From: Pseudeuparius sepicola
Taxonomy: Eukaryota; Arthropoda; Insecta; Coleoptera; Anthribidae
Assembly: GCA_963920635.1 (NCBI GenBank)
Contig: OY987301.1
Span: 43,251,820-43,315,819 of the forward strand
Reading direction: 5' to 3'
DNA length: 64,000 nucleotides
How positions within the stretch are numbered: the stretch's first letter is position 1; each line of letters opens with the position of its first letter. The position numbers and the translations under genes are program-made. This document shows positions 22,837-35,781 of the stretch, piece by piece. The notes under the pieces are model-generated. The model had not been told where the DNA came from, did not search any database, and worked only from the letters and a program-made list of their open reading frames with translations.

Positions 22837-23714
22837 TAGCAAGTTTAGAGTTGTAATTGACACTGCTGACATTGCCATTGAAAATTTAGGATAAAAATTT
22901 ATTTCCAGTGAAAATGACTTATAGGTGATTTTTAGGAAATCTTCAATAGAAACAAAAATTTAAATGCCTGGCGAAAATTCACTTATTCTACTAAAATAAC
23001 CTAATTATGTAAAAATGTATACCTACTTTCTAGTAACCCTACCATTCTTGGCTAATTTAGTTATTACTTATTACCATACCACATCACTACATGAGTGGAA
23101 ATAATGAGTGCGAGTAAAATGTCGGTTCGGTGGATTTGGTCAAGTCAAAGAATGAAGTGGGGTCGTTTATGTGGAAGACAATGATCGGATCGTTATTTAT
23201 TGCAGCTCTGAGAAGGGGATTAGGGTGAGTCGAGGGATGAGTTTATAGTTTCCTCTTTGTGTAGGTTGCTAGAGTTTTCTACTATTACTATAACCACAGA
23301 TAACGTAACCTAGATTGGCAGGGCGGGTTATTCCTTCAATCACCGCCAAAATATAAAAATTCTGGGTGATTCTTGTTTACGCCGAAAAGGTCTCCGCCCC
23401 CCGATCGATACGGATGTTGTCATAGCAACCGAACACGCTAGTCCAGGCAGAATATTAAAACACTTCCGGTTTCTTTGTATTTAATACGAGGTTGGTATTT
23501 TATGACATGCAATAAAACTGAGTATAATCAGAGAACAAGGAAGGGTGTTCTCTGGTATAATCCTACGGCTACTTCTCCCCATTTACAAATATTACTAGGG
23601 GCTAAATAGTATTATTCATTCGATCTCTGCTCTTTCGGAATCGGAAGTGTACCTACCTATATTGTTATTCTGGTGAAGCGAATCGTAGTTTGGTTTGAAT
23701 AATGGTAATATAGA
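22837..23714. other. Intergenic, no gene seen
   Basis: Mixed AT-rich sequence with no recognised motif apart from the exon candidate that follows. Confidence 0.45.
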
Positions 23715-23857
23715 GTGCCAGGAATCTAATCAAAGGAAACCGAAGAAAAGAAGAAAGGGTAACAAGTGTGTTTTTATGAATTGCAAGAATATTGCAGGCC
23801 ATGCTGTCATGCATAGATTCCCCCCGAACGAAACAATACCTATCGAGAGAGTGGATT
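23715..23857 (+). pseudogene. THAP-like zinc-finger exon fragment
   Basis: The frame reads KKRRKGNKCVFMNCKN and then HAVMHRFPPNET. This resembles the start of a THAP zinc finger, a DNA-binding fold of P-element transposases and host regulators, with its first Cys pair (C-x4-C) and the HRFP block. A good donor, ATT|GTAAGA, lies at 23857/23858. The Trp, third Cys and His of the domain are not in this exon. No ATG begins the frame, so an upstream exon would be needed. It may be a dead fragment or a real exon. Confidence 0.35.
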
Positions 23858-24041
23858 GTAAGATCAGGTATAATAAGCATATTTCGCACTATTGTTATTT
23901 ACTTAAATGGCGGATAAACTATCAATTTTTTTAAATAGATAGTAGCATAATTAGATGGTGCGTTATCTTTACGCTATCTCAAAATTTGTAAGTTGTGAAA
24001 TACAGTGTGTCCCCGGGCAAAGATGTACCCTATAGATCAAC

Positions 24042-24605
24042 ATACAGCGTCTCCTGCTCTGATGCCCAGAAGAGAGAAAAGTTTTTTATTCGTGGGTTTA
24101 CGACAAAAAGTCACTCTTTAATAAAACTCCTGCTTGTTCCAAAAAGTCCAAAACTGTTAAAATATTTTTGATTTTTTATACAAGGCCTGATTCTTGCCTG
24201 TATAATAGAAATAGAAATTTATTTTTGTACATTTAAATAACATTATTCTTTGTTCATGAAATTATCCATATTGTTGGCAATAAATTGACGTAATAATATT
24301 AAAGAAATTGATTATTGTACAAATTCTGCAAATATCAAATAAAGTGGCACAGTTAAATTAGCTACCCGACTTGTTAAAAAAAAATAAACATAAATTGCTG
24401 AAACCTCAACATGTTTACACCTTATGGATTCTAAATGACGTCCCTGATAGTATTTTTCGATATCGTCAAAAACAACGGTACTCTCTACTTTACTCTTGGT
24501 GACTAACAACATTTTTCTAAATTCTAAATAGTGACTTCTTGTCATAAACCCCATCAATAAAAAAACTTTTCTCTTTTCCGGACATCAGAGCGGGACACGC
24601 TGTAT
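24042..24605. mobile_element. MITE, ATACAGCGTG ends (~564 bp)
   Basis: Inverted ends of about 48 bp: ATACAGCGTCTCCTGCTCTG at the left and the reverse complement of CAGAGCGGGACACGCTGTAT at the right. They extend inward through GAGAAAAGTTTTTTTATT. A minus-strand 81-codon frame (24312-24557) has no recognisable domain. Confidence 0.75.
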
Positions 24606-25758
24606 GTTCTTCTTAATGAAACTTTACATCCAGAATTCCTTTGCGCTATTTCAAACTGCAAAAGCATAATATAGAATATAGGAATTTTTTATGTCGTTTC
24701 GATATTTCGATAAATAACTGACGTTTTTTTCTTGTCAAATGTCAAATTTGACAGTTACCACGTGACGGTGAGACCACTTTTGCGAACGTAATTTTTATCC
24801 TTGTACAAGCACAAACTGCTGGCAAAGTCAAATTTTAAATAGTTCTGCAAAAAATTCCCTTATTATACAGACCTTATTTTTTGTCACATTGTATATTATC
24901 CAAAGGAGAAAAATGGTCATTATAACTTATATTATATAATCCTACATTGTCCTTCCCTCGCATTCATCTATAAAACGTTAAAATAACACTCCTACAACCT
25001 ACCACATAAATGTGTAACCTAAATAGGTACTTCCACACTAGAGTTCAAGAAATTTCCTAGTTGTGATAACTTATAGTGGTTGTTATAGAACTGCAACGCT
25101 GTCTGCCTTATTATTTTTTTTTCTGTACCTACCTACCTCTACCTATTCATAAATACAAAATCGCCTGTGCGGGTTGGCAGTATTTTTTTACACAATACTC
25201 TCATAATGAGCGCCCCTGGTAGAATTGCCTATGAGCCTTCCATTTTGAGATAGGAGGGGCCACCGGCAGAGGGAATGGATTTATTGCACTTCTTGACTGC
25301 CGTCGACAGTTTTTGAGACTATAAAGTAGGGTTTTGGAATATTTTCTAATAGGTGACTCTGAGGCGAATCCGAATTCGGAGAACAAAGGATCTGCCAATC
25401 TAGGTTACGTTATCTGTGCTATAACTAACCATCAACCATTTGGTAAGCAAAATAATCTGCAAATCAAATGCTATTGGGTACTGCTCGCACTTCTTCATTC
25501 ATGGTGTTTGCATTGTTTGGCCTGAATCAACAAATCCTGAAAATGTGTTTTCGTTTGCTTCTTTCTTAAATAATAACATCGGCGAAACATGATAGATTTC
25601 GGGTTACGGTTTGGAAGAATTGACTTTTTTCGGTTGGCTTATTCCTCCAATAAAGCATTTATGCCGTTTTATGGCATTATATTTAGAGATGAGGGATGCG
25701 TTGTGGATGTGAAGCACCTGCTTGCGTCACAGGTTTGACCCGATTATAATGTGCATAA
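24606..25758. other. Intergenic, no gene seen
   Basis: Short frames at 25201-25525 on both strands overlap each other and lack recognisable domains. Nothing else is supported. Confidence 0.45.
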
Positions 25759-25803
25759 TACCACAGAATAAATAGCGCTGTAGGCTATATATATTCTGTG
25801 ATA
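25759..25803. repeat. Mini inverted repeat, CACAGA family
   Basis: TACCACAGAATAAATAGC and the inverted GCTATATATATTCTGTGATA enclose a few bases. It forms an almost complete 45-nt hairpin. Confidence 0.55.
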
Positions 25804-26173
25804 ATACGCATAAAAATATAATATCTGTCAACTGCTGTTGTTTTCGTTTAATTACAATTTACAATAATTAATTATCGCCTAATGCTGTGGCCATTCAGTT
25901 GTTTACCAGGAAGCAGAAGAATGCTGGTGGTATAGTATTCGCAATCAAGGTCTCCTTGGCTCCGGTCTAAAAGGTTACGCGAACCGAGTAGTTATGTTGT
26001 TAGGTACACCAGTAATGCAATTCTATTGCTAAGTCATTCCAAAACATGCAAAATATTACGTCATATTATTGTCATTTCATGGTACTCGGCATATTTTTTG
26101 TCTTATTCCATTCCCATCTTTCCTGCGTTTTAATTTGTAGGATATTATTTGACTTTTTTATATGGGAACCTAC

Positions 26174-26191
26174 TATCACAGAATAAATAGC
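26174..26191. repeat. Half-copy of the CACAGA mini repeat
   Basis: TATCACAGAATAAATAGC occurs alone, without the inverted partner. It matches the left half of the hairpin at 25759-25803. Confidence 0.4.
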
Positions 26192-26312
26192 TTCGCAACA
26201 GAAGCCTCCTTAAAGGGTATGTGTCAAAAATAAGCGAGTCTCCATTTCCATTTACAGCAAAACAGCCAGGATTGTATGCATACATTTAATTCTAATATAA
26301 TCTCTTGGCTCT

Positions 26313-26455
26313 GTAGTTTAACGTAAAATCAAATAAGATGCACAATACTGATCTTTTTATAAGGTATTTCGCCCAAAACCGAGTCTCCTTTTGATATATG
26401 TTACTAAGGAATTATAATTGTCTGTATTACTCGTTAGTCTGTGCTATACTATGCT
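26313..26455 (+). repeat. Diverged direct repeat, copy 1 of 2
   Basis: Matches 42709-42840 in the same orientation in blocks: TTAACGTAAAATCAAATAA, ATGCACAAT, ATTTCGCC, GAGTC.CCTTTTGA, CTAAGGAATT and GT(T)AGACTGTG-like ends. It is non-coding and of unknown origin, perhaps an old transposon. Confidence 0.55.
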
Positions 26456-27620
26456 TTTATATCCAGTGCACTTTACCCCAGTATTTCACGATGTATCTAT
26501 TATATACATACCTACATACTGTACTTCCCATTGCCATCAAAGTCGAGAAAAATGAATTAATGGAATAATGTCGCTGGTACTTGCAACAATAATCTACCAA
26601 TAAGGACGTTTTATGTTGTTCCCCAAAGGTTTAACAAAAAAAAATGTCATGGTATAAAATCTCTAGTCAAGCTTTCATTACAAACAGAATGTAGAATGAT
26701 GATGTGATGAGAATTCTAAAACAAAAATATGTACTACAGGGTGCAGCGAGCAAAAAGTGTTTCACCTGAATCTTCGTAAAGCTAAAGTGGCATGTTTGAA
26801 TTCGAAGGTAAAAAATTTATAGAGTGTCAAATTTTGAGGCTTGTGACTTACCTAGGTAATTTGTATACCTGCGGTCAATTTGAACTTTCAATGTCTTGGG
26901 GGTTTCTGAGAGGCCATCGGCCTTCCGGCTACATGACTAGCCGCCAGGCCAGCCGCTTTCGCCTGCCTTCCCTTCACCGTCGGCTCTTTTGAAACGCGAT
27001 GTGCGGGTGGGGAAAGGGCGGTGTTGCCGGATGTCTCAGGGTCTCCCTCATTTCGGCAAAGAGTTCAGACGGCCTTGCACGTGCAAATTGGCCGCAACTG
27101 TACATGTTTTTTTCTCTGATCCAATTATTTTCTAAACTTATTTTTCCACGAGACGAACGTGCTTAAAATTGCATTTAGCATAGTCAGATGCATGGCGCTA
27201 AATGACATTTTAAACACTCTTTTTAAGTCGTGATTAAAAACCGCTGAAGTTACGAGCGGAAATTGGCAACGAATTTTTAATCACGGGGTGAAGTTAGCTG
27301 CAGTTTTCGGCTTTTCAGCAGTGTTGCCAGAGTTAGTAGATAATGTTCAAATCTAGTACATTTTTGCATTCCTTATACAAAAAGACATTTTTGATTATGG
27401 TAGTACCTTTTTGCAGGATGCAAAAACTTCAAGGTTATATTTGTTTTGGCTTTAGAGTTATGTGTTTTGTATCTGGCGGTTTTGTTTTGGGTGGAGAGTG
27501 AAGGTCGCAAATCTTAGATGTTTTTTGTGTGTGGTGACAGTACCATCTTTATAAACATTTAATTCATAAGTTATTAAAATGCTCCTGTTGACTTCATAGG
27601 AAAAGTAAAATGTTGCATAG

Positions 27621-27662
27621 TATCACAGACCTATATTAGCGAAGCTATATAGGTCTGTGATA
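27621..27662. repeat. Mini inverted repeat, perfect 16-bp arms
   Basis: TATCACAGACCTATAT, a 10-nt loop TAGCGAAGCT, then ATATAGGTCTGTGATA. The CACAGACCTA end also occurs alone near 33053 and 35509, so this is a dispersed family. Confidence 0.6.
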
Positions 27663-28551
27663 GTATACTATTAGTTCACACATGATTATTGTTGGGTATT
27701 TTTTCAAGATAAACAAGAAAATTTTATAATAAAGGTATTAATATGAAGGTCGCAAAATTATATTATTCCAGCTTCTAGATGACCAATTATTGATAGTGAC
27801 AATGACTATTATGTAATTGATTAGGTAGTGAATTACGTTTTCGATATTATACTACTTTTTGTTACATCCCTGATCCAGAGCTCTTGGATCCTGTTTCGTT
27901 GTTTTTATAAGGATTTTTGAAAATACAATAAGTGACATAAAATTTCTAAAATATGACCAATAATAATAATAATAATTGTAATTGTTAAAATATCGCAGTC
28001 AGGAATAATACTTATTTAATTATGTTTTTAAAAATTTCACAGTGCAATACCTTATTGAAAAGACACTTACCCTGGTTATTTCGGTCGGTGACGGTTATGG
28101 CTTATAAGATCTATATATCTCACTGACTCGTTCCAATTAGCAGAGACAATGCTAATAACATAGATACTTGCAAATCTAAATAAAAACGGCTGTTTTATTG
28201 AAAAACGTTGCACATAATTAATGCCAGTAAGTGATAGCGCGCAGTAATTAAAAGCTGTTTTTTAAAAGCGAGTCCTTGGCGACCTTGCCGGAACCTGGAA
28301 GTTCAACGTAGAGGCGCATAGTTTAGAAACGACGCGACGGGGCGGGCAAGGTTAACCGATTCCAGTGGTGTAGTCGGGTAAGATTAGAGAGAGGCCTGTT
28401 TATTGTTTAACAGATGGGAAAAAAACTACTGACCACGCGCTTTAAGCTTTATTGAACTTTTTGTCATCACAATAGTTTGAATGCAGATATTTTTTCTTGA
28501 AACACTTAAAATTACGGAAGCGTAGAAGGGCCACCAAAATTTATGTTTGTT

Positions 28552-28575
28552 AATTCCGACTTTAAAGTCGGAATT
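28552..28575. repeat. Perfect 24-bp palindrome
   Basis: AATTCCGACTTT is followed directly by its exact reverse complement, with a half-copy ATTCCGAGTTTAAAGTC just downstream (28583-28600). No element boundary is recognised. Confidence 0.6.
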
Positions 28576-29139
28576 AGCCCTAATTCCGAGTTTAAAGTCA
28601 TTTTAAAGCATTTGCGCAAAAAACCTAATAACGGCCATTGTGATAAATATTTTTAAATAATTTTTGTCTCAAAATGTGAGTAATTACTTAGATTAAAATT
28701 TGTATTGACCAAGAATTTAAAATTTTGCGTGTTACTCGCCACAGATCGAAAAAAGCCATTTTATGGGTCAAAATGTTGAATCACCACATACGTGCTGTAC
28801 ATTAAGCCTTAATCGAAATCAGAGTTCAAAAATATTAAATTTTTGTGTCCAACTTTCTGCCGGTCCCTGTATAGCAAGTGTCAAGTGATGTCCTTCAGTG
28901 GTTCACATATAATAGTAAAATCACCAACTACCATAGCTATGCAATGAGACAATTCCTCGTTCTTTGGAAGTTTCACGCTTGGGGCGCCGATGAGGTGCTT
29001 GCCTAGGGCGCTCTCGACTTTTAATCCGCCTCTGCGAACCAGGTTTGTAAAAGACATTTCTCTGCAAGAGAAACACTATAGTTTTAAATGTTCACGATGC
29101 ACTGGTACATCAGCAGCCCTCTAGCACTGTTCGCAGCGT

Positions 29140-30135
29140 ATAGTTGTGGCATGTTCGAATATGACTGGAGTTGAACAGTCAACCATTTATAGATTTCTGA
29201 AAGAAACAAGGACCACAGGTGAACTTCATGAAGTTAAGAAGAAACCAGGGAAGAAGCCAACGCGAATCGACAGCGTTGCTAAGTATGCCATAAGAAGTTC
29301 TATTTCAAATATAAGAGCTACTAACATTAAATAAAATCTTACAAGCTGTGAATGAAGTCAACGACTTGCCTGTAGTGAATAGAACCACATTATGGACAGT
29401 CGTTAAGAACATGAATTTTCGCTGGGCGAAACCGAACCGAAACTCTATTCTCATAGACAATCCCGAAATTATTTGTTCGAGAAGGGAACACCTACAGGCG
29501 ATAAGAAGATTTCGAAATGAGGGAAGAAACATTTTTTAATTGGATGAAACTTATGGAATGTATAGAAAGACAAAAATATTCAAATTTCTCTTCAAGCTTT
29601 TATGGATGGGTGGTCAAACGTATATATATATACCCTCGGTCTGGAAAAGGTCGTAGATTTATAATAACACCCATTGGAAGGGAAGATGGATTTCTAGATG
29701 GAGCTTTATTAGACTGTCAATCCGATATACTTACCACGTGGAAATGACGGCCGATGTATTTGAAGAATATTTTTAGCAAATGATATAGCGGATACCAAAT
29801 AATTCCATATTTGTAATGGATAATGCGAGTTATCATTCTATACTAGTGGCAGCATAGGCCAGAATTTAATAAGAAATATATAGTTGACGAAATGCCGCCA
29901 TTTCCCATAGAGCTTATATGGACCCAAAACCCAAATAAAATGACATGTTGCACTGCTTTTAAGCTTGAGGATGTCCGGCAGCTGATGATCAATTCACTGG
30001 ACATTATTACTGTAGAAAGTTGGCGAAACGCGATATAACATGTTATTGCGGAAGAAAATATAATGTAGAATCTTGATGAATTGATTGACGACGCTCTGGA
30101 AATTGAGCCTCGCCTCTTATTAATACCTTAGAATA
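29140..30135 (+). pseudogene. Tc1/IS630-superfamily transposase pseudogene
   Basis: Pieces in several frames follow the order of insect IS630/Tc1-type transposases. They are an N-terminal helix-turn-helix (VEQSTIYRFLKE), a KPTRIDS linker, LDETY with the first catalytic Asp (near 29535), GKGRRFIITPIGREDGF, a GALL segment, and FVMDNASYHS-like with the second Asp (near 29810-29840). A shortened PP...PIELIW follows (near 29893-29920), with the third catalytic block partly deleted, and then a C-terminal helix region. Multiple stops and frameshifts make it dead. Inverted ends were not identified. Confidence 0.7.
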
Positions 30136-30539
30136 CCACGAATTTTCCGAAGACGATCCTTTATATTTTGAATTGTAATATTATTTTAATAAATAAAATT
30201 CTCTATGTGAAATTGTATCGCCAACATTATTATAAATATCAAATTAGTTTTATTAGTATTTCAAAATTTACTAGTTTTGTCAAACTGTTCGGTTGGTTTT
30301 AGGAACAAGTAAAAACGATATTAAACCTTTTATTTTCTTTACCTGGCCCTTAACCCAAACAAACAATTTTTCAAGTGACTAACAGTGCCCTAATTTTACT
30401 TGCAACAAAATAACTACCTACCCGACCCTCCGCCTATGGGCTTACAATTTACAATTTTCTATATTAGCACCTTGAAATCCATGAAACTTTTAAGTTTGCA
30501 ATTTTGATGCCCAATGTTTTAAAAATTAAATCTTTTATA

Positions 30540-31055
30540 TACAGGGTGAGTTTTTTTCGATGCCCACTATGGGGATCTCGGAAACTAGCAGAGCTAGAAC
30601 AAAGGTTAAATGGGGAAAGAATTGCAATTTTGAATGCTCAATCTAATGCCCCTTTTGGATTTTTAAAAAAGTTCATGGCTCACTAGATATTTTGAAAAGA
30701 GTGTTTTTTGCTATTTCATCAGATCTCCGTAGCTCCGTTATTTCTGATTATACAGAAAAACTGTAGAGACAAAAATTGTAGATAATTTTGGGCTTAATAA
30801 GATAATCTTATCCAATTTTTTATGTTGTTTGTGATTTTTGAGATATGACATAAACTTGTGTTTTTTTAAACGTAAATCATGGTTGGCTGTGGCCTTATAA
30901 AATCGGCCATTTTTTTGAACTTTCCAAAGATATAATACTCTATTATAAAAAATAAAAGAGCTATATGGCTAATTTTCTGATTTTATTTTTAATATAATAA
31001 TTTATTTAGTCAAAATGAGGTATGTATCTGGACAACAGACTGAAACTTTTTTATA
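30540..31055 (+). mobile_element. 3'-truncated member of the TACAGGGTGAG family
   Basis: Begins TACAGGGTGAGTTTTTTTCG and follows the left half of the 17227-20788 element, including the segment GTTGGCTGTGGCCTTATAAA and GGACAACAGACTGAAAC. It then stops, with no right inverted arm nearby. Confidence 0.75.
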
Positions 31056-32310
31056 GCTGTTAATTGTCTGAAGAAGAGCACCTAATTTTGATCAGTGGTT
31101 ACCCCGAATCAGATGTTTTGGCCTGAGTCCTTATAATACCATAGAAGCAGGAAATACGTATTTGCAGGCCGATGCTATAAAGGGCAGCTTGGCCGAGAAT
31201 TTGGAGCTTTTTTCCTTCTCTGTTCATCAATGCGACAGGTTCGGAATTTGAAATCATAAATCTTAATCATCGTGCCTAATAATCACCTCTTTTAAGTGAG
31301 ACAAGGATTGTCCTCTTGTAGGTTTAGTCTTTGGCAATACAGTGATCTGGGGTGAGTATTTTTCAAATATTGTTTTTATTAAATTTGGGCTATGCCAACT
31401 TGAGAAAAAAACTGATCACTTAGATCTGCCTTGCCTTTGGGGCCTCTTGCCGAAGGCTGATCGTCGCACCAAAGTGATCACTGAGTGTGCACAGCATTAA
31501 TGTAATATAAATTCTAACCTTTAATTTAACTTAATAGACTCTTTCTGCCGCATATTTGGACGTAGACTGTTTCGCTTTTTATCCTTTCATATGACATGAG
31601 GAAGAAAAAGGACGAACTACAGAGAGGTACACGACTTCACCATACCGTCCATACCACAGTTTAAGAATACCCAGTTGTTTAATATGCTGTCGGCGCCTTT
31701 GATCTCGGGGGTAGTGACTTTCGTTTTTTTACAAACGCATTCTCCAACAGAATCTCGCTTTAAAGTCACGTTGTCGACTCATTTTGGACCATAATATATG
31801 CCCGTCCAATCTGGTATAAAAGTAGGTGCAATACAGGACCGGATTAAATTATGTTCTTACATTAATGGTTTGGAGAATTATTTGCATGTTATTATTGTTA
31901 TAATAAATTTCTAATCCTTTTTTATCTATTAAAATTCCAAACGGGTAAACTGGCAGAGTGCAGGTAGAGAATCATGGGAAATCTCAATACCGGTGAAATT
32001 TCCATAATATTCGCATACATCCCTGATGCATCCCTCGAATTCCATTCTCGACCTATTCTGGATATCGCCTTTACGAAATCCGGTTTTCTTTTTGTAGCAC
32101 ACAAAAACAAGCGATGAAGTTTGTACACCACCGAATCCAGCTCAAAACCTAAGACTGCATCTTCAAGGGATGACGGGCGACTGAGCAGTAGCCAAACACC
32201 GTCAAGACAGGTATCCCTATCTACAGTGATAGTTCAAAATTGTCAGAAACTTTAACAAGTAAAGTGTTCGAAACAAGTTTAGTTATATACCTAACTTTTT
32301 TAAACTCTAA
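31056..32310. other. Intergenic, no gene seen
   Basis: A 69-codon minus frame (31922-32131) has no recognised domain. GGACCGGATTAAA near 31837 resembles the GGGCCGGATTAA end at 13532, a probable lone transposon tip. Confidence 0.4.
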
Positions 32311-32403
32311 GTTTAACCCTTGTTTATGAGACTAGTTAGCTTTTGCTTATGGCGGAATTTCTATATATTAATAGATTTAGTTGCTTGTGTCGGCCTCTAA
32401 GGA

Positions 32404-32565
32404 CCAAATCTAAAACTAAGGGAGATCTGATTCACAAGGCGCCACCTATTATCAAAATCTAAAACTAACGGAGATCTATGATCGGATTCATAAGGCGCCT
32501 CCTATTATCAAAATCTAAAACTAACGGAGATCTATGATCGGATTCACAAGGGCGCCACCTATTAT
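32404..32565. repeat. Tandem repeat, ~56-bp unit x3
   Basis: Units at 32404, 32453 and 32509 share CAAAATCTAAAACTAACGG, AGATCTATGATCGGATTCA and GGCGCC(A/T)CCTATTAT. The first unit lacks an 8-bp ATGATCGG segment. Units lie just inside the left TIR of the 4.1-kb element, where subterminal transposase-binding repeats often occur. Confidence 0.8.
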
Positions 32566-33526
32566 CAAAATCAAAAACCTTAGCGCTTCTTACTCGATCT
32601 CGTTTAGAAACCTGTCACGCTACGCAGATCCCATACGGTGTATATTCGCAGACTTATCGATCGGCAGTGACGTCACTGGAGCCCTCGGCCGGTTTGTTTA
32701 CTCTTGGCACAGCCGACCAGAGTAATAAAAACGGTTGAAAGCGATTTTTTCTAGTTTTTGTATCGATCGCTGAGTCATCACCGGTCAGCCGGCCCGCGAA
32801 CAACCATGCCTCCCTAGGTCGACGCATTATAATATTACAAATGAATTTTAGGTGTTGAAAATAATTACGGAAACAATAATTAAAATAAAGTTTATTCAGA
32901 TATTTACAATTATATACCTAGCTATACCTTGGTGTTGAAAACATTTTAAATAATAAACTGAAATAATCCTCAAGAAGAATTTGCTTGTGCATGCTTTCGT
33001 TGATTGAGGATTCCTTCCTACATCGACGAGGCTTTTAACGAGGATAAGATCACAGACCTATACAGGATGTCTATATTAAAGGGGAGCCAGTGAATATCTT
33101 GATAAATATGCATTTTTTGGTTTCGGGCAACTTTCTTTGAAAGAAAAGATTGCTTTTTTGATGGTCTAACTTTATGCAAAAGCATATTCGAGAATTACGG
33201 CCTATACTTTCCGAGATAATTTTGAAAAACCTTTGTAAAAACCGCCTTGTTTTAAGAGTTACCGAAAAAATTCTTAATGACGTTTGTGGGCAAAACTGAC
33301 TGCTTTCAGTTTACTTTATTAGAATTTGGAAAAAGGACTCCGTTTATAGCACTAAAAAAAAACTCAGCTGGCATGCTAGAAAATTTTAAAACTGTCCGAG
33401 ATAGTTTTACCTTTACCACAGGATAAACAATACCTTTACCAATACCTCCTGAGAAATTTCCAAGATTTGCAAAATAGTAGTTATGTTGTGAAATATAGCG
33501 TTGATTTTCATCGACGAATGTAGGTA

Positions 33527-35037
33527 TACAGGGTGAGTTTTTTTTTCGATGCCCAGTATGGGGATCTCGGAAACTAGCAGAGCTAGAACAAAGGTTAAAT
33601 GGGAAAAGAATTGCGGTTTTGAATGCTCAATCTAATGCCTCTTTTGAAATTTAAAAAAAGTTCATGGCTCACTAGATATTTTGAAAAGAGTGTTTTTTTG
33701 CTATTTTTCATAAGATCTCTGTAGCTCCGTTATTTCTTATTATACAGAAAAACTCTAGAGACAAAAATTTTAGATCATTTTGGGATTAATAAGATAATCT
33801 TATCCACTTTTTTATGTTGTTTCTGATTTTTGAAATATGACATAAACTTGTGTTTTTTTGAATGTAAATCATAGTTGGCTAAGGCCTTATAAAATCGGCC
33901 ATTTTTTGAGCTTTCCAAAGATATAATACTCGACATAGTTATTATAAAAAATAAAAGAGCTATGGCTAATTTTCTGATTTTTTTTCAAAATTTTCACATA
34001 TTCAGCCATGGAATATTTTCATAATTACATTCTATTTTATAATTAGACATTCTTCAAACTTCCTAATATTTTGTTTTTAGCTGATATCAAAATGTAACAA
34101 AATAAAACAAAAATTAAAAAACTTAATTCAAATTATTATTTTTTTAAAAGGTCGCCTTTTAAAATAAAAAAGGTGTTCAAACAATCTATCATTTACGCAA
34201 ATATTGCATCTTTTTAAAACTGAATTTGTCGCCTTTCTAAGAGAGCGCCTGTCAATACTGACAATTGCTTCTAAAACAGCTGCTCTTAATTCAACAATTG
34301 TCTCGTACTTTATTTTGTACTATCCAAAACAGACAAATTGGGGGATCTGGGCTGCCAGGAAATAGGTATATTTCTCCCTATCAAACTATTTGGATATAGC
34401 TGATCTAGGTAATTTCTTACGGGCAGATAATAATTATCTGCCCATAAATTATCACATAATTATTATGTGATGGAGCTCCATCATGATAATTTTTGTTTTA
34501 TTTTGTTACATTTTGTTACCAGCTAAAAATAAAATATTTGAAAGTTTGAAGTATGTCTTATTATAAAATAGAACGTAATTATGAAAATATTCCATGGCTG
34601 ACTATGTGAAAATTAAGAAAAAAATCAGAAAATTAGCCATAGCTATTTTATTTGTTAACTATGCAGAGTATTATATTTTTGAAAAGCTCAAAAAATGGCC
34701 GATTTGATAAGGCCACAGACAACTACGATTTACATTTAAAAAAACACAAGTCTATGTCATATCTCAAAAATCACAAACAACATAAAAAATTGGATTACAT
34801 ATCTACAATTTTTGTCTCTACAGTTTTTCTGTATAATCAGAAATGAAGGAGCTACAGAGATCTGATAGCAAAAAATCACTATTTTCAAAATATCTAGTGA
34901 GCCATGAACTTTTTTAAAAATCCAAAAGGGGCATTAGATTGAGCATTCAAAACTGCAATTCTTCCCCGCAATTCTTTGTTGTAGTTCTGCTAGTTTCCAA
35001 GATCCCTATAGTGGGCATCGAAAAAACTCACCCTGTA
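33527..35037. mobile_element. Complete TACAGGGTGAG-family long-TIR element
   Basis: Ends TACAGGGTGAG and CTCACCCTGTA with a TA duplication (33525-33526 and 35038-35039). The arms of several hundred bp match 17227-20788 and 30540-31055. It inserted into the interior of the 32311-36442 element. A transposase remnant lies on the minus strand at about 34240-34400. Confidence 0.85.
34240..34400 (-). pseudogene. Mariner-like transposase remnant
   Basis: Reading the minus strand gives, with frameshifts, a degraded WQPRSP-type block, then TIVELRAAVLEAI and SIDRRSLRKATNSVLKR. This is the same C-terminal transposase end as at 19940-20140. It is far too short and broken to function. Confidence 0.5.
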
Positions 35038-35505
35038 TAGATAGCGTCTGCCAGAAAGTTGGACACAAATGGGAATTTTCTATATTTGAAGTTTCTCAGA
35101 AAAAAAATATTCTTGATAAAAGTTGGTACTTGTGCTTAAACTCAAAATATACCCGAAAAATTTTAAAATTTCTATTCGTATACAGGGAAGGTTGAAAAAT
35201 ACTTATGAAAATTCCTCAAGAGTAAAGTAACCTTATTTTTAGAACTACAGCACTATGGCACTAAGAAGAGTTGTTTGGAATCCCAAGACAATGTCAAATA
35301 TGAATTTACAGGCACCTACTCAAAAGAAAGAAAAATATAATATAATAAAATTAACTTGCCATGAAAATTTAAAACCTTTAGCTAAACGTGGAATTTTTAA
35401 AGGTACACGTAGTTTCACCAGTTTATTCTAAACAAACCGTTAATTGAGGACCATCGACGAACACACGTAGTCTCCCTTTCAATGTCTTGTGTTAAAAAGT
35501 GTTGT

Positions 35506-35781
35506 TCACAGACCTACAATAACCCGAAGCTTTATAAAAAATATATAAAAAATGTAACATATAACATACCTTGAATGTTTCTTGACTACAAAGTAAGCAC
35601 TTTTTATGGCTTGTACCCTTGTTTGTATAAATAAGGCTTGCACCCATTTTGCCCTCAAAACTGGATCCTTAGGAAAGGCAAAACCGGACACTTTTGGCTT
35701 TGGCCCGGTTAGGTAATTGCCTTTCCAATTTGGGCGTCGATTGATTCCTTCCTCCATCGACGAATTTGGGACACAACACAT
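35506..35781 (-). pseudogene. THAP-like exon fragment
   Basis: The 91-codon frame starts MCCVPNSSMEEG and contains VSGFAFPKDPVLRAKWVQAL. The latter matches the conserved FPKDP.LR.KW..A block of THAP zinc fingers. The initial CCVPN fits the first Cys pair, but the expected second Cys is Ser. A possible donor, CAAG|GTATGT, near 35565 could end the exon before the hydrophobic tail, which would then be intron. It lies in the 32311-36442 TIR element. A decayed P-type transposase exon is likeliest; a host THAP fragment is the alternative. Confidence 0.45.

Larger units (their letters stand above)
26456..29139. other. Intergenic with small palindromes, no gene seen
   Basis: A GC-rich pocket at about 26890-27090 contains a 66-codon frame without known domains. 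A TACAGGGTGCAGCG end near 26737 has no inverted partner nearby. Free (AAT)5 at 27960-27975. The 28840-28875 segment matches, inverted, the sequence at 35037-35065 (AAAGTTGGACACAAA) and is a shared transposon end. Confidence 0.4.

Noticed and set aside
26737..26760. TACAGGGTGCAGCG as the end of a MITE
   Set aside because: No inverted partner found within several kilobases.
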